Shown piece by piece: positions 27,462 to 37,516 of a stretch of DNA of 64,000 nucleotides. The position numbers and the translations under genes are program-made. The notes under the pieces were generated by a model that saw nothing but the letters and a program-made list of their open reading frames with translations, searched no databases and had not been told where the DNA came from. The stretch spans positions 52,900 through 116,899 of the forward strand of contig JAFSBY010000026.1 in the NCBI GenBank assembly GCA_017437045.1. The letters run 5' to 3'. This DNA comes from Alistipes sp. (GTDB lineage: Bacteria > Bacteroidota > Bacteroidia > Bacteroidales > Rikenellaceae). Within the stretch, counting starts at the first letter, position 1, and each line of letters opens with the position of its first letter.

Positions 27462-28847
27462 ATGATTCCATTCCGCCCTGTCACCCCCGCTGACCGCGCC
27501 CGTTTCGAGCACTATACTCAAGCGAGCGAGCGTCAAAACTGCGACCTTGCCTTTGCCAACATCTATTGCTGGAAGGGGCTCTATCGCAGCGAATTGGCCG
27601 AGGTGGAGGGCGACATGGTCATCCGCTTCCGGATTGACGGTGGCGAACAGATCGGCTACATGTTCCCGCTGGGAGAGGGCGACCTACCTCGTGTGATCGA
27701 GGCGTTGCGGAGCGATGCCGCGAGCTTCGGGCAACCGCTGCGCCTCATGGGGTTGGAGTGGGAGGATTGCTGCACCTTGAAGCAACACTACGGCGGAGCC
27801 TTTGCCGTGGATCGTCGTCGTTCGATGAGCGATTACATCTACCGCCGTGAGGATCTCTGTCGTTTGAGCGGAAAACATTTCCAACCCAAGCGCAACCACC
27901 TCAATCGTTTCCGCACCCACTACCCCAACCATCGGTTTGAGCCCTTGACTCCGGATCGTTTCACCGAGTGTCTGCGGTTAGAACAGACCTGGTGTCAAAA
28001 CAACGACCGTTGCCGCGAGGCAGCGATTGTCGCCGAGCGCGAGGCGATGCAATGTGCCTTCGACCACTTCGAGGAGCTGGGATTGCGCGGCGGATGTCTC
28101 TATGTAGAGGATCGGCTCGTAGCCTTCACCTATGGTTCGACGGTCAATCACAACACCTTTGTCATCCATGTCGAGAAGGCCGATACGCACATCGAAGGGG
28201 CCTTTGCAATGATCAACCACGCCTTTGCGCAATCGTTAGACGAGCAGATCGAGTGGATCAACCGCGAGGAGGATCTGGGCATTGAGGGTCTACGCAAAGC
28301 GAAACTCTCCTATAACCCGACCCATCTGGTCGATAAATATAGTGCCGTGGCTCTCTCGGAGGAGGGCTTGGCGTGTCGTCGGCTGTGGGAGGAGGCCTTC
28401 CCGACGGACGAGGAGCGTTTCTTGGATCGTTTCCTGGTGCGCTATTTCCGTCCGGAGCGCATGCTCACCTGCCGCGACGAACAAGGGATCGTTGCCATGG
28501 CACACCTGATACCCTTTGCCACCGAGCGGGGCATGGTCGGCTATCTCTATGGCGTGGCCACCGCATCATCGGCACGCGGACAAGGGTTAGCTTCGGAACT
28601 GATCGAACGGGCTGCCACGGAGGCTCATCGCGCCGGATGTGTGGCCGTGGTCTTGATTCCGGGCAGCGAGTTCTTGCGCACCTTCTACGCGGCACGTGGC
28701 TTTAGCGGCCACTTCCCGCTCCAACTCACCACGCCCGACTACTTTGATTTCGGGACGGGAAGCCCGGACTCCGATTGGGGCATGTGGCGTTCACTCGACG
28801 GCTCACCGGCCCCCGAAGAGGCTTTGCAAGCCACCTACATCGACTAA
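27462..28847 (+). CDS. DUF2156-like acyltransferase fused to GNAT domain
   Basis: 461 residues with two acyltransferase-type modules. Residues about 1-290 match the DUF2156 / LPG-synthetase C-terminal fold (FRPVTPADRARFEHY, CDLAFANIYCWK, NREEDLGIEGLRKAKLSYNP), a GNAT-like domain that in MprF-type proteins uses aminoacyl-tRNA. Residues about 295-445 are a canonical GNAT with the acetyl-CoA loop ARGQGLASELI and a C-terminal FYAARGF. Substrates unknown. No membrane helices, so it is cytosolic. The tandem arrangement is common in Bacteroidales genomes. Confidence 0.85.
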   Translation: MIPFRPVTPADRARFEHYTQASERQNCDLAFANIYCWKGLYRSELAEVEGDMVIRFRIDGGEQIGYMFPLGEGDLPRVIEALRSDAASFGQPLRLMGLEWEDCCTLKQHYGGAFAVDRRRSMSDYIYRREDLCRLSGKHFQPKRNHLNRFRTHYPNHRFEPLTPDRFTECLRLEQTWCQNNDRCREAAIVAEREAMQCAFDHFEELGLRGGCLYVEDRLVAFTYGSTVNHNTFVIHVEKADTHIEGAFAMINHAFAQSLDEQIEWINREEDLGIEGLRKAKLSYNPTHLVDKYSAVALSEEGLACRRLWEEAFPTDEERFLDRFLVRYFRPERMLTCRDEQGIVAMAHLIPFATERGMVGYLYGVATASSARGQGLASELIERAATEAHRAGCVAVVLIPGSEFLRTFYAARGFSGHFPLQLTTPDYFDFGTGSPDSDWGMWRSLDGSPAPEEALQATYID

Positions 28848-28865
28848 CCAACCCAACCTATACCG

Positions 28866-30377
28866 ATGAAACAACTTCTTACCCTGCTCTGCACGCTCCT
28901 GATGGTAGCCTGCGAGAACCCGCAACAGGAGTTTTTCCCGTCCAAAGGGGCTAAAGAGGTCAATCCGGACACCCGTCTGGTGATCAACTTCCGCAGCGAA
29001 CCGATGATTGGCTCGTCGGGCATGATTCGCATCCACGACGCCGAGACTGATCGCGTGATTGACAGCCTCGATCTGTCGATTCCGGCCGGCCCGACCGAGC
29101 GTAGCAAACATCCGAAAGCCCCCTACACGTGGGAGCCCTACAACTACGACCAGCCGCGTCGCACCAATGCCGACACCAAGCCCGGCACCCCCTCGGGTGT
29201 AGCAGGCCCGACCTCGGACACCTACCAGCTCACCATCATTGGCAGTTTTACGGATGGTTTTCACTTCTACCCGATCATCGTCACCGACACGAAGGCCGAG
29301 ATCTACCCGCACCACAATCTGCTGCAATACGACACGGAGTACTATGTCACGATCGACGATGGCGTCTTGACGACCCGCGATAAGAGTTTCCGCGGCATCA
29401 GCAAGGCGGATGGTTGGTCGTTCAAGACTAAACGCACGGCTCCGGCCGCCCATAAGCGCGTGTTGATCGTCGCGAGTGACGGCAGTGGCGATTTCACCAC
29501 CTTGCAGGGGGCGATGGATTTCATTCCGGACCACAGCACCGAGCAGTATACGGTCTATGTGCAGAATGGCGACTACGAGGAGTTGGTCTATTTCCGCAAC
29601 AAGCGCAACGTCACGATCGAGGGCGAAAGCCGCGACGGGGTCTATATCCACTACCCCAACAACGAGGTCTTCAACCCGCATCCGGTCGATGTAGCGACCA
29701 ACGAATGGCCGGGCACCTTCCCCTCGCGACGTGCCGCCTTTATGATCGACAATTGCCAGGACATCACGCTGCGCAACCTGACGATCGCCACCACGCTGCG
29801 CGGACAGGCCGAGGGTCTGTTGATCAACGGCGAGCGCATCTTCCTCGAAGAGGTGACTATCAACGGCTCGGGCGACGCCTTGCAGGCCAACGGATCGTGC
29901 TATTTCTACCGTTGCAAGATCAAGGGCGATGGCGATACGATCTTGGGCCGAGGCCCCTGCTATTTCGATCGTTGCAAGATCATTTCGCGCGGTCCCTTTA
30001 TGTGGATTCGCAACACCGAGGCCAACCACGGCAACATCTTCTTCCACTGCCGTTTCAAGGGGTTGGGCGGCTCCCCCGTCTTGGCTCGCACCAGCGAAAA
30101 ATACCCCTCGGCCAAGACCTCCGAGGCGGTGCTGATCGAGTGCCAGCTCGAGGATGTAGCGGCCGAAGGATGGGCCGGATTGCCCAAAGATTGCTCGCGC
30201 GTGCGTTACTGGGAGTATAACAGCCGCGACACGGAAGATAACCCGATCGACATGTCGCAGCGCGCGGCCGGCTCACGACGCCTCGATCCGGCACACGACC
30301 GTGAGTGGATTCGCTACTACTCCGACCCGAGCAATATCCTCTACGGGTGGAATCCGCGCCACGTATTGCCGAAATAG
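28866..30377 (+). CDS. Pectinesterase (CE8) lipoprotein with N-terminal Ig-like domain
   Basis: 503 residues. Signal peptide with lipobox ending at Cys17, so surface or periplasmic. Residues about 25-190 form an Ig-like region (SNxD/BIg type); residues about 197-500 are the right-handed beta-helix of carbohydrate esterase family 8. Entry motif VASDGSGDFTTLQGAMDFIP, catalytic Asp residues in GSGDALQANG and KGDGDTILGRG, and substrate-binding MWIRNTEANHG. It removes methyl esters from homogalacturonan, making pectate for lyases whose products feed KduI and KduD. Ends the nadC-side run and is followed by a long hairpin. Confidence 0.93.
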   Translation: MKQLLTLLCTLLMVACENPQQEFFPSKGAKEVNPDTRLVINFRSEPMIGSSGMIRIHDAETDRVIDSLDLSIPAGPTERSKHPKAPYTWEPYNYDQPRRTNADTKPGTPSGVAGPTSDTYQLTIIGSFTDGFHFYPIIVTDTKAEIYPHHNLLQYDTEYYVTIDDGVLTTRDKSFRGISKADGWSFKTKRTAPAAHKRVLIVASDGSGDFTTLQGAMDFIPDHSTEQYTVYVQNGDYEELVYFRNKRNVTIEGESRDGVYIHYPNNEVFNPHPVDVATNEWPGTFPSRRAAFMIDNCQDITLRNLTIATTLRGQAEGLLINGERIFLEEVTINGSGDALQANGSCYFYRCKIKGDGDTILGRGPCYFDRCKIISRGPFMWIRNTEANHGNIFFHCRFKGLGGSPVLARTSEKYPSAKTSEAVLIECQLEDVAAEGWAGLPKDCSRVRYWEYNSRDTEDNPIDMSQRAAGSRRLDPAHDREWIRYYSDPSNILYGWNPRHVLPK

Positions 30378-30396
30378 ATCGCACTTTCAGGAACAC

Positions 30397-30431
30397 AGCG
30401 GGCTGTCCGACCAGACGTCGGACAGCCCGCT
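30397..30431. terminator. Long perfect hairpin, pectinesterase / folD junction
   Basis: 15-bp perfect stem (30397-30411 and 30417-30431) with a 5-nt loop, between convergent genes. The T run is poor (TTGGGTT), so termination may be partial, but it is placed to stop both strands. Confidence 0.75.
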
Positions 30432-30448
30432 TGGGTTAGATAGCCGTA

Positions 30449-30601
30449 TAACGCAGCAATTACCGCTCAGCTTCACAACTCTCAATCCGGCAAAGGATTA
30501 TGAGCGCGGAAGTGCAAGGCTTACGAGGCACGAAAAAGCGGAGCATACGCTACGTATGTGAGCATTTTTCGGGCGAGTGTAACGCAGCAATTACCGCTCA
30601 G
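30449..30601. repeat. Dispersed GCATAC hairpin element with 22-bp terminal direct repeat
   Basis: The 22-bp sequence at 30449-30470 recurs at 30580-30601, where it overlaps the folD stop codon. Between them is a hairpin element with centre GGAGCATAC-N4-CGTATGTGA (30541-30561) and CAAGGCTTAC...GTGTAACGCAG flanks, shared with 42068-42137. It occupies most of the space between the CE8 hairpin and folD. Confidence 0.85.
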
Positions 30602-31445
30602 AATTCTTTGCCAAGAAGCACTCGATCGTATTTTCCATCAAACAAGTAATCGTCATCGGCCCTACGCCACCCGGAACAGGAGTGATGACAGATGCCTTCG
30701 GCTCGATAGCAGCGAAATCGACATCACCACAGAGTTTACCCGTCTCGGGATCACGATTCACACCGACGTCGATCACCACAGCACCGTCAGCCACCATGTC
30801 GGCCGTCACAAACTTCGGACGACCGATCGCCACAACCAGAATCTCGGCACGACGGGTCACCTCGGCCAAATTCTTCGTACGGCTATGCGCGATGGTCACC
30901 GTGGCATTCTTATCTAACAGGAGCTTCGATACGGGAAGGCCCACGATATTCGAGCGACCGATCACCACAGCCTCCTTACCGGCAATCTCCACACCGGCCG
31001 TCTCCAGCATGCGGATGATGCCCTTCGGCGTGCAGGGTAACGTGCAGGGCTGTTTCTGCCACAGCGCGGCCACATTCGAGGGGTGGAAACCATCGACATC
31101 CTTCTTCACGTCGATCGCTGCGATCACCTTATCCTCCGAGATATGCTTCGGGAGGGGCAGCTGCACCAAGATGCCATCCACCTCGTTGTCGGCATTGAGC
31201 TCGGCAATCAGCGCCAGCAACTCCTCCTCCGAGATCGACGCCTCGCGGCGAATCGTCGAGTTCTTGATACCCACCTCGGCCGAGGCCTTGGCCTTACCGG
31301 TTACGTAGGAGACGCTGGCCGGATTGTCACCCACCAGAATCACCGCAAGGTGAGGTACGCGACCATACTTCTCGGGGAAGCTCTTCACCTCTTCGGCCAT
31401 CGCAGCCTTCATCTGGGCCGAAAGTTCTTTACCACTGATAATCAT
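30591..31445 (-). CDS. folD: Methylenetetrahydrofolate dehydrogenase/cyclohydrolase
   Basis: 284 residues. Bifunctional enzyme converting 5,10-methylene-THF to 10-formyl-THF, the formyl donor for purine synthesis (PurN and PurH). Signatures: YVTGKAKASAEVGI region with the catalytic Lys, KDVDGFHPSN, and the NADP-binding VIGRSNIVGLPVSKLLL. Last gene of the purine operon, 14 bp after purD, which fits its cofactor role. Its 3' end overlaps a dispersed repeat. Confidence 0.97.
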   Translation of the reverse strand: MIISGKELSAQMKAAMAEEVKSFPEKYGRVPHLAVILVGDNPASVSYVTGKAKASAEVGIKNSTIRREASISEEELLALIAELNADNEVDGILVQLPLPKHISEDKVIAAIDVKKDVDGFHPSNVAALWQKQPCTLPCTPKGIIRMLETAGVEIAGKEAVVIGRSNIVGLPVSKLLLDKNATVTIAHSRTKNLAEVTRRAEILVVAIGRPKFVTADMVADGAVVIDVGVNRDPETGKLCGDVDFAAIEPKASVITPVPGGVGPMTITCLMENTIECFLAKNSER

Positions 31446-31459
31446 AGCTCTCTATTCTC

Positions 31460-32707
31460 CTATTTATCAAATACATAATGACCAATATCGGTGCGATGGA
31501 AGAGGTTATCGCACGCAACACGTGCCACATCGGCCAGGGCATTCGCGCGTGCCTCATCGAGCGTGGCACCCTTACCCACCACAAAGAGCACACGACCGCC
31601 ATTGGTGAGGATCTTCCCCTCCGAAGCCTTCGTGCCCATGTGATAGACTGTACCCTCGACATCCTGCAAGCCACCGATCTCGATGCCCTTTTGGTAATCG
31701 CCCGGATAGCCCTTCGAGGCCAGCACAATGCCAAGCGTAGCAAAGTCGTGCCAAGCAAGCTCCGTATCGGTATGGTCCGCTACGGCGCAGAAGATATCCA
31801 CGATGTCGCTCTTCAGGCGCGGCAGCACCACCTCGGTCTCGGGGTCACCAAAGCGTGCATTGAACTCGATGACCTTCACGCCATCAGGTGTCTTCATCAG
31901 ACCGCCATACAGCACACCCTCGAAAGGGCAACCCTCTTTGACCATCGCCGCAGCGACGGGTTTGAGAATCTGCTCCAGCGCAAATTGCTCATCATCGGCC
32001 GTGATAAACGGCAGCGGCGAGTAGGCACCCATACCACCCGTATTGGGGCCCTTATCGCCATCGTAGGCGCGTTTGTGATCCTGCGCCAACTGCATGGGCC
32101 ACACATTCTCACCCGAGACGAAGCACATGAACGAGAACTCGGGGCCGGTGAGGAAATCTTCCACGACCACCTTGCCCTGGCCAAACTTCGTGTCGAGCAA
32201 CATATCCTTGAGTGCCTCATCGGCCTCCTCCATCGTCTGGGCAATCACCACACCCTTACCGGCAGCCAGACCATCGTATTTGAGCACGGCCGGCAACGGT
32301 CGCGCCTCGACATAGGCCTTGGCCTCGGCATAGTCGGTGAAGGCCTTGAAACCGGCCGTCGGGATGGCATACTTGGCCATCAGCTCTTTGGCAAACTCCT
32401 TGCTCGACTCGATGCGGGCTGCCGCCTTCGTCGGGCCAAAGATGCGCAAGCCCTCAGCCTTGAAGGCATCAGCTACACCGGCAGCCAACGCCACCTCGGG
32501 ACCTACGACCGTCAGACCGATCTCCTGCTCCTTGGCAAAGGCGACCAATCGCTCGATCTCCGTCTCGCGGATTGCCACACATTCGGCTTGCAGAGCCATA
32601 CCCGCATTACCCGGAGCAGCAAAAATCTGCTCCACCTGCGGCGAGCGGGTCAGCGCATCGACAATGGCATGTTCACGGCCGCCCGAACCTATCACTAAAA
32701 CTTTCAT
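31460..32707 (-). CDS. purD: Phosphoribosylamine-glycine ligase
   Basis: GAR synthetase, 415 residues, ATP-grasp fold; step 2 of IMP synthesis. N-terminal GSGGREHAI (7-15) and GPEVALAAGVADAF, the ATP-grasp loop PAVLKYDGLAAGKGV, and the C-terminal IEFNARFGDPETEVVLPRL are visible. Normal length. Lies between purH (31 bp) and folD in the minus-strand purine operon. Confidence 0.98.
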   Translation of the reverse strand: MKVLVIGSGGREHAIVDALTRSPQVEQIFAAPGNAGMALQAECVAIRETEIERLVAFAKEQEIGLTVVGPEVALAAGVADAFKAEGLRIFGPTKAAARIESSKEFAKELMAKYAIPTAGFKAFTDYAEAKAYVEARPLPAVLKYDGLAAGKGVVIAQTMEEADEALKDMLLDTKFGQGKVVVEDFLTGPEFSFMCFVSGENVWPMQLAQDHKRAYDGDKGPNTGGMGAYSPLPFITADDEQFALEQILKPVAAAMVKEGCPFEGVLYGGLMKTPDGVKVIEFNARFGDPETEVVLPRLKSDIVDIFCAVADHTDTELAWHDFATLGIVLASKGYPGDYQKGIEIGGLQDVEGTVYHMGTKASEGKILTNGGRVLFVVGKGATLDEARANALADVARVACDNLFHRTDIGHYVFDK

Positions 32708-32738
32708 CTTATTGCTTATTTGTGATCAAACAGGCTTA

Positions 32739-34268
32739 CTAATGCTTGAAGTGGCGCATGCCGGTAAAGACCATCGAGATACCCAGTTCGTTGGCCTTCT
32801 TGATCGAATCCTCGTCACGAACCGAGCCGCCGGGCTGTACGATGGCCGTCACGCCATACTCGGCAGCCATCGTCACGCAGTCGTCGAAGGGGAAGAAGGC
32901 ATCCGAGGCGAGCACAAGACCCTCCGTCACACCGGCCGCCTTGGCCTGCTTCAGGGCGATCTCGGCCGAACCGACACGATTCATCTGACCGGCACCCACA
33001 CCCAGCGTCACGCCATCCTTCACCACGACAATGGCATTCGACTTCACGTGCTTCACAATGCGCCAGCCGAAGTTCAGATCGACCAGATCCTCGGCCGTAG
33101 GCTGCTTCTCGGTCACGCACATCTCGGCTACAACCTCCTTCGTCTCGTTGTCGAGGTTCTGCATCAACAGACCGCCACGCACGCTGACATACTGATTCTT
33201 CGTCGCATCGTCCTTGGTCATATCGACCTCGATCAGACGCAGGTTCTTCTTCGTGGTGAGCACCTCCAGCGCACCCTCCTCGAACTTCGGAGCCATGATG
33301 ATCTCCAGGAAGATCGGCTTCATCAGCTCGGCGGCCTCCTTCGTCAGCGGACGATTCACCGCCACGATACCACCAAAGATCGACACCTTGTCGGCCTCAT
33401 AAGCCTTCGTCCACGCCTCGACAACATCCTTACCAATCGCAGCACCACAAGGGTTCATGTGCTTCAGACCCACGCAGAACGGAGCATCAAACTCACGGGC
33501 AATGGCCAACGCGGCATTGGCATCCTGGATGTTGTTGTACGACAGTTCCTTGCCGTGCAACTGCTTGGCCGAGGCCAGCGAGAAGGGCACAGCCTGCTGC
33601 TCGCGGTAGAACTTCGCCTCTTGATGCGGGTTCTCGCCATAGCGCAGCGACTGCACCAGGTCGAACTCCAGAAAGAGTTTCTCGTTCAGGCCGGCCTGCT
33701 TGCGCATGTAGGTCGCAATCATCGCATCGTACTGCGCCGTATGGGTATAGGCTTTTGCCGACAGCTGCAAACGCGTCTCCTTGAGCGTATTGCCATGAGC
33801 CTTGATCTCGTCCAAAATCTGCGCATAGTCCTCCGGGTTGCAAACCACCGTCACATCGGCCCAGTTCTTGGCTGCCGAACGCAACATCGACGGACCGCCG
33901 ATGTCGATATTCTCGATAGCCTCCTCGATCGTCACACCCTCCTTCTGAATCGTCTGGCGGAAGGGATAGAGGTTTACACAGACCATATCGATAAACTCGA
34001 TGCCGTTCTCTTTCAGGGCGGCCAAATGACTCTCATCGTCACGACGAGCCAGCAGACCGCCATGCACCTTCGGGTGCAGCGTCTTCACTCGACCATCACA
34101 AATCTCGGGGAAGCCCGTCACATCGCTGATGTTGATCACCTCAACACCCTTCTCTTCGAGGAGTTTCATCGTACCGCCCGTGGCGATCACCTCCCAACCC
34201 AGTGCGCGGAGTCCTTGTGCAAACTCCACCACACCCGTCTTGTCACTTACAGAAATTAAAGCACGCAT
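32739..34268 (-). CDS. purH: Bifunctional AICAR transformylase / IMP cyclohydrolase
   Basis: 509 residues, catalysing the last two steps to IMP. N-terminal MGS-like IMP cyclohydrolase (SVSDKTGVVEFA, IATGGTMKLL, KTLHPKVHGG) and C-terminal AICAR transformylase (YGENPHQ, KHMNPCGAA, FFPFDDCV, QPGGSVRD). Uses 10-formyl-THF, supplied by FolD in the same operon. Follows purM by 29 bp. Confidence 0.98.
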   Translation of the reverse strand: MRALISVSDKTGVVEFAQGLRALGWEVIATGGTMKLLEEKGVEVINISDVTGFPEICDGRVKTLHPKVHGGLLARRDDESHLAALKENGIEFIDMVCVNLYPFRQTIQKEGVTIEEAIENIDIGGPSMLRSAAKNWADVTVVCNPEDYAQILDEIKAHGNTLKETRLQLSAKAYTHTAQYDAMIATYMRKQAGLNEKLFLEFDLVQSLRYGENPHQEAKFYREQQAVPFSLASAKQLHGKELSYNNIQDANAALAIAREFDAPFCVGLKHMNPCGAAIGKDVVEAWTKAYEADKVSIFGGIVAVNRPLTKEAAELMKPIFLEIIMAPKFEEGALEVLTTKKNLRLIEVDMTKDDATKNQYVSVRGGLLMQNLDNETKEVVAEMCVTEKQPTAEDLVDLNFGWRIVKHVKSNAIVVVKDGVTLGVGAGQMNRVGSAEIALKQAKAAGVTEGLVLASDAFFPFDDCVTMAAEYGVTAIVQPGGSVRDEDSIKKANELGISMVFTGMRHFKH

Positions 34269-34297
34269 ATCTTCGTTCTATTTATTTTTTATTTCAC

Positions 34298-35323
34298 TTA
34301 TTTGATGACGACACCTTCGCCCTCGACTACACGACCGATCACCGAGGCCTTCTCACCGGCTGCCGTCAAGAGGTCAATGGCTTTTTGTGCCTCGCTCTCG
34401 TCCAGGGCGATCACCATGCCGATACCCATATTGAAGATGTTGAACATCTCGCGGTGCGGGATACCACCCCACTTCTCCAAGGCACGGAACACGGGCAGGA
34501 TCTCCCAAGAGCCCTCTGCGATCTCGATGCCCTGGCCCTCGTGCAGAATGCGCGGAATGTTCTCATCGAAACCGCCACCCGTGATGTGGCTGATGCCGTG
34601 CACGTCGCAGTTGCGCACCACCTCGAGCACCTGCTTGACATAGATGCGCGTCGGGGTCAGCAGTGCCTCACCCAGCAGCTGGCCGGGCAGCTCCTCGTAC
34701 TCCTGCTTCAAGTCGAGGTTATTGTCGGCAACCACCTTGCGCACCAAGCTGAAGCCATTCGAGTGCACACCGCTCGAGGCTACACCAACGAGCACGTCAC
34801 CCACCTTGACCTTCGAGCCGTCGATGAGTTTCTTGCGCTCGACGACACCCACCGTAAAGCCGGCAATGTCATACTCACCCTCGGTGTACATGCCCGGCAT
34901 CTCGGCCGTCTCGCCACCGATCAGCGCGCAACCGGCCTGACGGCAACCCTCGGCCACACCGGCTACGATCTGCTCGATCTTGGCCGGCTCGTTGCTGCCC
35001 ACAGCTACATAGTCGAGGAACAAGAGCGGCTCGGCACCCTGTGCCAAGACATCATTGACACACATAGCTACGGCATCAATGCCGATCGTGTCGTGTTTAT
35101 CCATCGCAAAGGCCAGCTTGAGCTTCGTGCCCACGCCGTCGGTGCCACTTACCAACACCGGCTCCTCGACCTTGAGCGAGGCCAGGTCAAACATACCGCC
35201 AAAGGCACCGATGTTACCCATCACGCCCGGGCGATTGGTCGATGCTACGTGTTTTTTGATGCGACGCACCACTTCGTAACCGGCCTCCAGATTCACGCCG
35301 GCTTTTTCATAAGATTGAGCCAT
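34298..35323 (-). CDS. purM: Phosphoribosylformylglycinamidine cyclo-ligase
   Basis: AIR synthetase, 341 residues; step 5, closing the imidazole ring with ATP. Signatures: [19 protein letters not shown] at the N-terminus, [25 protein letters not shown] and [13 protein letters not shown]. Operon gene, 8 bp after purF. Confidence 0.98.
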   Translation of the reverse strand: MAQSYEKAGVNLEAGYEVVRRIKKHVASTNRPGVMGNIGAFGGMFDLASLKVEEPVLVSGTDGVGTKLKLAFAMDKHDTIGIDAVAMCVNDVLAQGAEPLLFLDYVAVGSNEPAKIEQIVAGVAEGCRQAGCALIGGETAEMPGMYTEGEYDIAGFTVGVVERKKLIDGSKVKVGDVLVGVASSGVHSNGFSLVRKVVADNNLDLKQEYEELPGQLLGEALLTPTRIYVKQVLEVVRNCDVHGISHITGGGFDENIPRILHEGQGIEIAEGSWEILPVFRALEKWGGIPHREMFNIFNMGIGMVIALDESEAQKAIDLLTAAGEKASVIGRVVEGEGVVIK

Positions 35324-35331
35324 AGTCTATA

Positions 35332-36741
35332 TTATTTTTTGCATTTACATTTCTTCACCATTGCGCTGTTGTGGTAGAGCGCCGTCGGGTAATGGCCCGT
35401 AAAGCAGGCCGTGCACAACTCCTCACGGCGACCCGCCCGATAGAGCGACTCCTCGGAGAGGAAGCTGAGCGTATCGGCTCCAATCGCCTCGCGCACCTCA
35501 TCGACCGACAGACGGGCCGAGATCAACTCGTCGTAGCTCGTCGTATCGACACCATAGAAGCAAGGCTCGGTCATCGGGGGCGAGGCAATGCGCACATGCA
35601 CCTGCGTAGCACCGGCCTCCTTGAGCATCGTCACAATGCGACGCGAGGTCGTACCGCGCACAATCGAGTCATCGACCAGCACTACACGCTTGCCCTTGAC
35701 GATCGTACGCACGGCCGAAAGTTTCATCCGCACACCCTTCTCGCGCAGAGCCTGGGTAGGCTGGATAAAGGTGCGACCGATATACTTGTTTTTGATCAGA
35801 CCCATCTCATAGGGCAGGCCACTCGCCTCGGCATAGCCCATCGCGGCACTCAAACTCGAATCGGGCACACCGACCACGATATCGGCCTCGGCCGGAGCCT
35901 CCTGGAAGAGCAGTTTACCCGACTCCTTGCGATAGGCGTGGACGTTGCAGCCCTCAATATCGCTATCGGGACGCGCCAGGTAGATATACTCCATCGAGCA
36001 CATGTGGTGGTGCTTGAATTGCGAATAGAGGTTTGAGCGGATGCCGTGGTGGTCGATCGTCACGACCTCACCCGGCTCGACATCGCGGATATACTCGGCA
36101 CCCAGCGTATCGAAGGCGCAGGTCTCGCTCGCAATGACATACCCCTCACCCAGACGGCCGATGGCCAGCGGGTGCAAGCCATGCTTATCGCGGCAGGCAT
36201 AGATGCGGCGCGAGGTCATCACCATAAAGGTAAAGGCACCCTCCATCATATTCAGCGCATCGAGAATGGCATGAATACGAGGACGATTGCCCATGTTATC
36301 CTTCTTGATCAGGTGGGCCAGAATCTCACTATCGGAGGTCGATTGGAAGAGGCTGCCTCGCTTTTCGAGGTAGCTGCGCAACTCCGTCGCATTGATCACA
36401 CAACCGTTGTTGGCAATCGCAAAATCGCCCGAACGGTGGTGGAACATCAGTGGCTGCACATTCTCCAGGCGGTTGCCCTCGGCGGCCGTGTAGAGCACAT
36501 GGCCAATGGCGATCTTGCCCTTCATGGCCGAGAGTTCATCGCCCTTGAAGACCTCGGTCACTAGGCCCTTACCCTTGATGCGGTGGAACGTACCCTCCTC
36601 ATCGACGCTGACAATACCACAACCCTCCTGACCACGGTGTTGCAGGGCATGCAGGCCATAATAGCTCAACGAGGCTGCATGTTCGACACCATAGATGCCA
36701 AAAACACCGCATTCATCTTGTATTTTTCGATCTGAATACAT
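35332..36741 (-). CDS. purF: Amidophosphoribosyltransferase
   Basis: 469 residues from the ATG at 36741, chosen over an upstream in-frame ATG that would overlap purC. First committed purine step: PRPP plus glutamine to phosphoribosylamine. A 10-residue propeptide precedes catalytic Cys11 in DECGVFGIYG, so the N-terminal nucleophile glutaminase is intact. The C-terminal phosphoribosyltransferase has the PRPP loop VVLVDDSIVRGTT. The intact glutaminase here contrasts with that of CarA in the same window. Confidence 0.97.
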   Translation of the reverse strand: MYSDRKIQDECGVFGIYGVEHAASLSYYGLHALQHRGQEGCGIVSVDEEGTFHRIKGKGLVTEVFKGDELSAMKGKIAIGHVLYTAAEGNRLENVQPLMFHHRSGDFAIANNGCVINATELRSYLEKRGSLFQSTSDSEILAHLIKKDNMGNRPRIHAILDALNMMEGAFTFMVMTSRRIYACRDKHGLHPLAIGRLGEGYVIASETCAFDTLGAEYIRDVEPGEVVTIDHHGIRSNLYSQFKHHHMCSMEYIYLARPDSDIEGCNVHAYRKESGKLLFQEAPAEADIVVGVPDSSLSAAMGYAEASGLPYEMGLIKNKYIGRTFIQPTQALREKGVRMKLSAVRTIVKGKRVVLVDDSIVRGTTSRRIVTMLKEAGATQVHVRIASPPMTEPCFYGVDTTSYDELISARLSVDEVREAIGADTLSFLSEESLYRAGRREELCTACFTGHYPTALYHNSAMVKKCKCKK

Positions 36742-36760
36742 CGCGTTTTTCCTTTCAAAA

Positions 36761-37477
36761 TTAAACAAGTTCCTGTTGTAGACGTTTCAAAATCTCCTCA
36801 TAAGCCTCACGGACCTGACCCAGATCGCGGCGGAAGCGATCGTGGTCGAGTTTTTCGCCCGTCGTAGCATCCCACAGGCGACATGTATCGGGCGAAAGTT
36901 CATCGGCCAGGACAATCTCTCCCGTCTGCGTCTTACCAAATTCGATCTTAAAGTCGATCAATTTGATGTTGATGCGCGCAAACAGAGCCGTCAACAGTTC
37001 ATTGATACGAGCCGACATCCGATAGATCTCGGCCAGCTCGTCGTAGGTGGCAAAGCCCAACGCCACGGCGTGGTGGTCGTTCATGAGCGGATCGCCCAAC
37101 TCATCGTTCTTGTAGCAGATATCAAAGATCGTGTTTTGGGGTTCGGTACCCTCTTCCAAACCTAAACGTTGTGCCATCGAGCCGGCAATGACATTGCGGA
37201 CGACCACCTCCAGGGGGATGATCTCTACCCGACGACACAGTTGATCGCGGTCGTTGAGCGTCTCCAGGTAGTGCGTCTTCACCCCTGCACGCTCCAACTC
37301 CCGAAAGATCAAGGTCGAAATGGCGTTGCTCAAGACACCCTTATTGAGGATCTTGGCACGCTTGATGGCATTGAAGGCCGTGGCATCGTCCTTATAATGA
37401 AGGATGATTGTGTTGGGGTCGGAGGTAGCAAACAGTTGCTTGGCCTTCCCCTCATAGATCATTTCTCGTTGTTCCAT
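36761..37477 (-). CDS. purC: SAICAR synthetase
   Basis: Phosphoribosylaminoimidazole-succinocarboxamide synthase, 238 residues; step 7, adding aspartate to CAIR. Signatures: [29 protein letters not shown] at the N-terminus (catalytic Lys), [26 protein letters not shown] and [14 protein letters not shown]. Lies between purL (39 bp) and purF. Confidence 0.98.
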   Translation of the reverse strand: MEQREMIYEGKAKQLFATSDPNTIILHYKDDATAFNAIKRAKILNKGVLSNAISTLIFRELERAGVKTHYLETLNDRDQLCRRVEIIPLEVVVRNVIAGSMAQRLGLEEGTEPQNTIFDICYKNDELGDPLMNDHHAVALGFATYDELAEIYRMSARINELLTALFARINIKLIDFKIEFGKTQTGEIVLADELSPDTCRLWDATTGEKLDHDRFRRDLGQVREAYEEILKRLQQELV

Positions 37478-37516
37478 TCGTTTTATCTCACTAACTAAAC
37501 CTTTATATACAATAGC

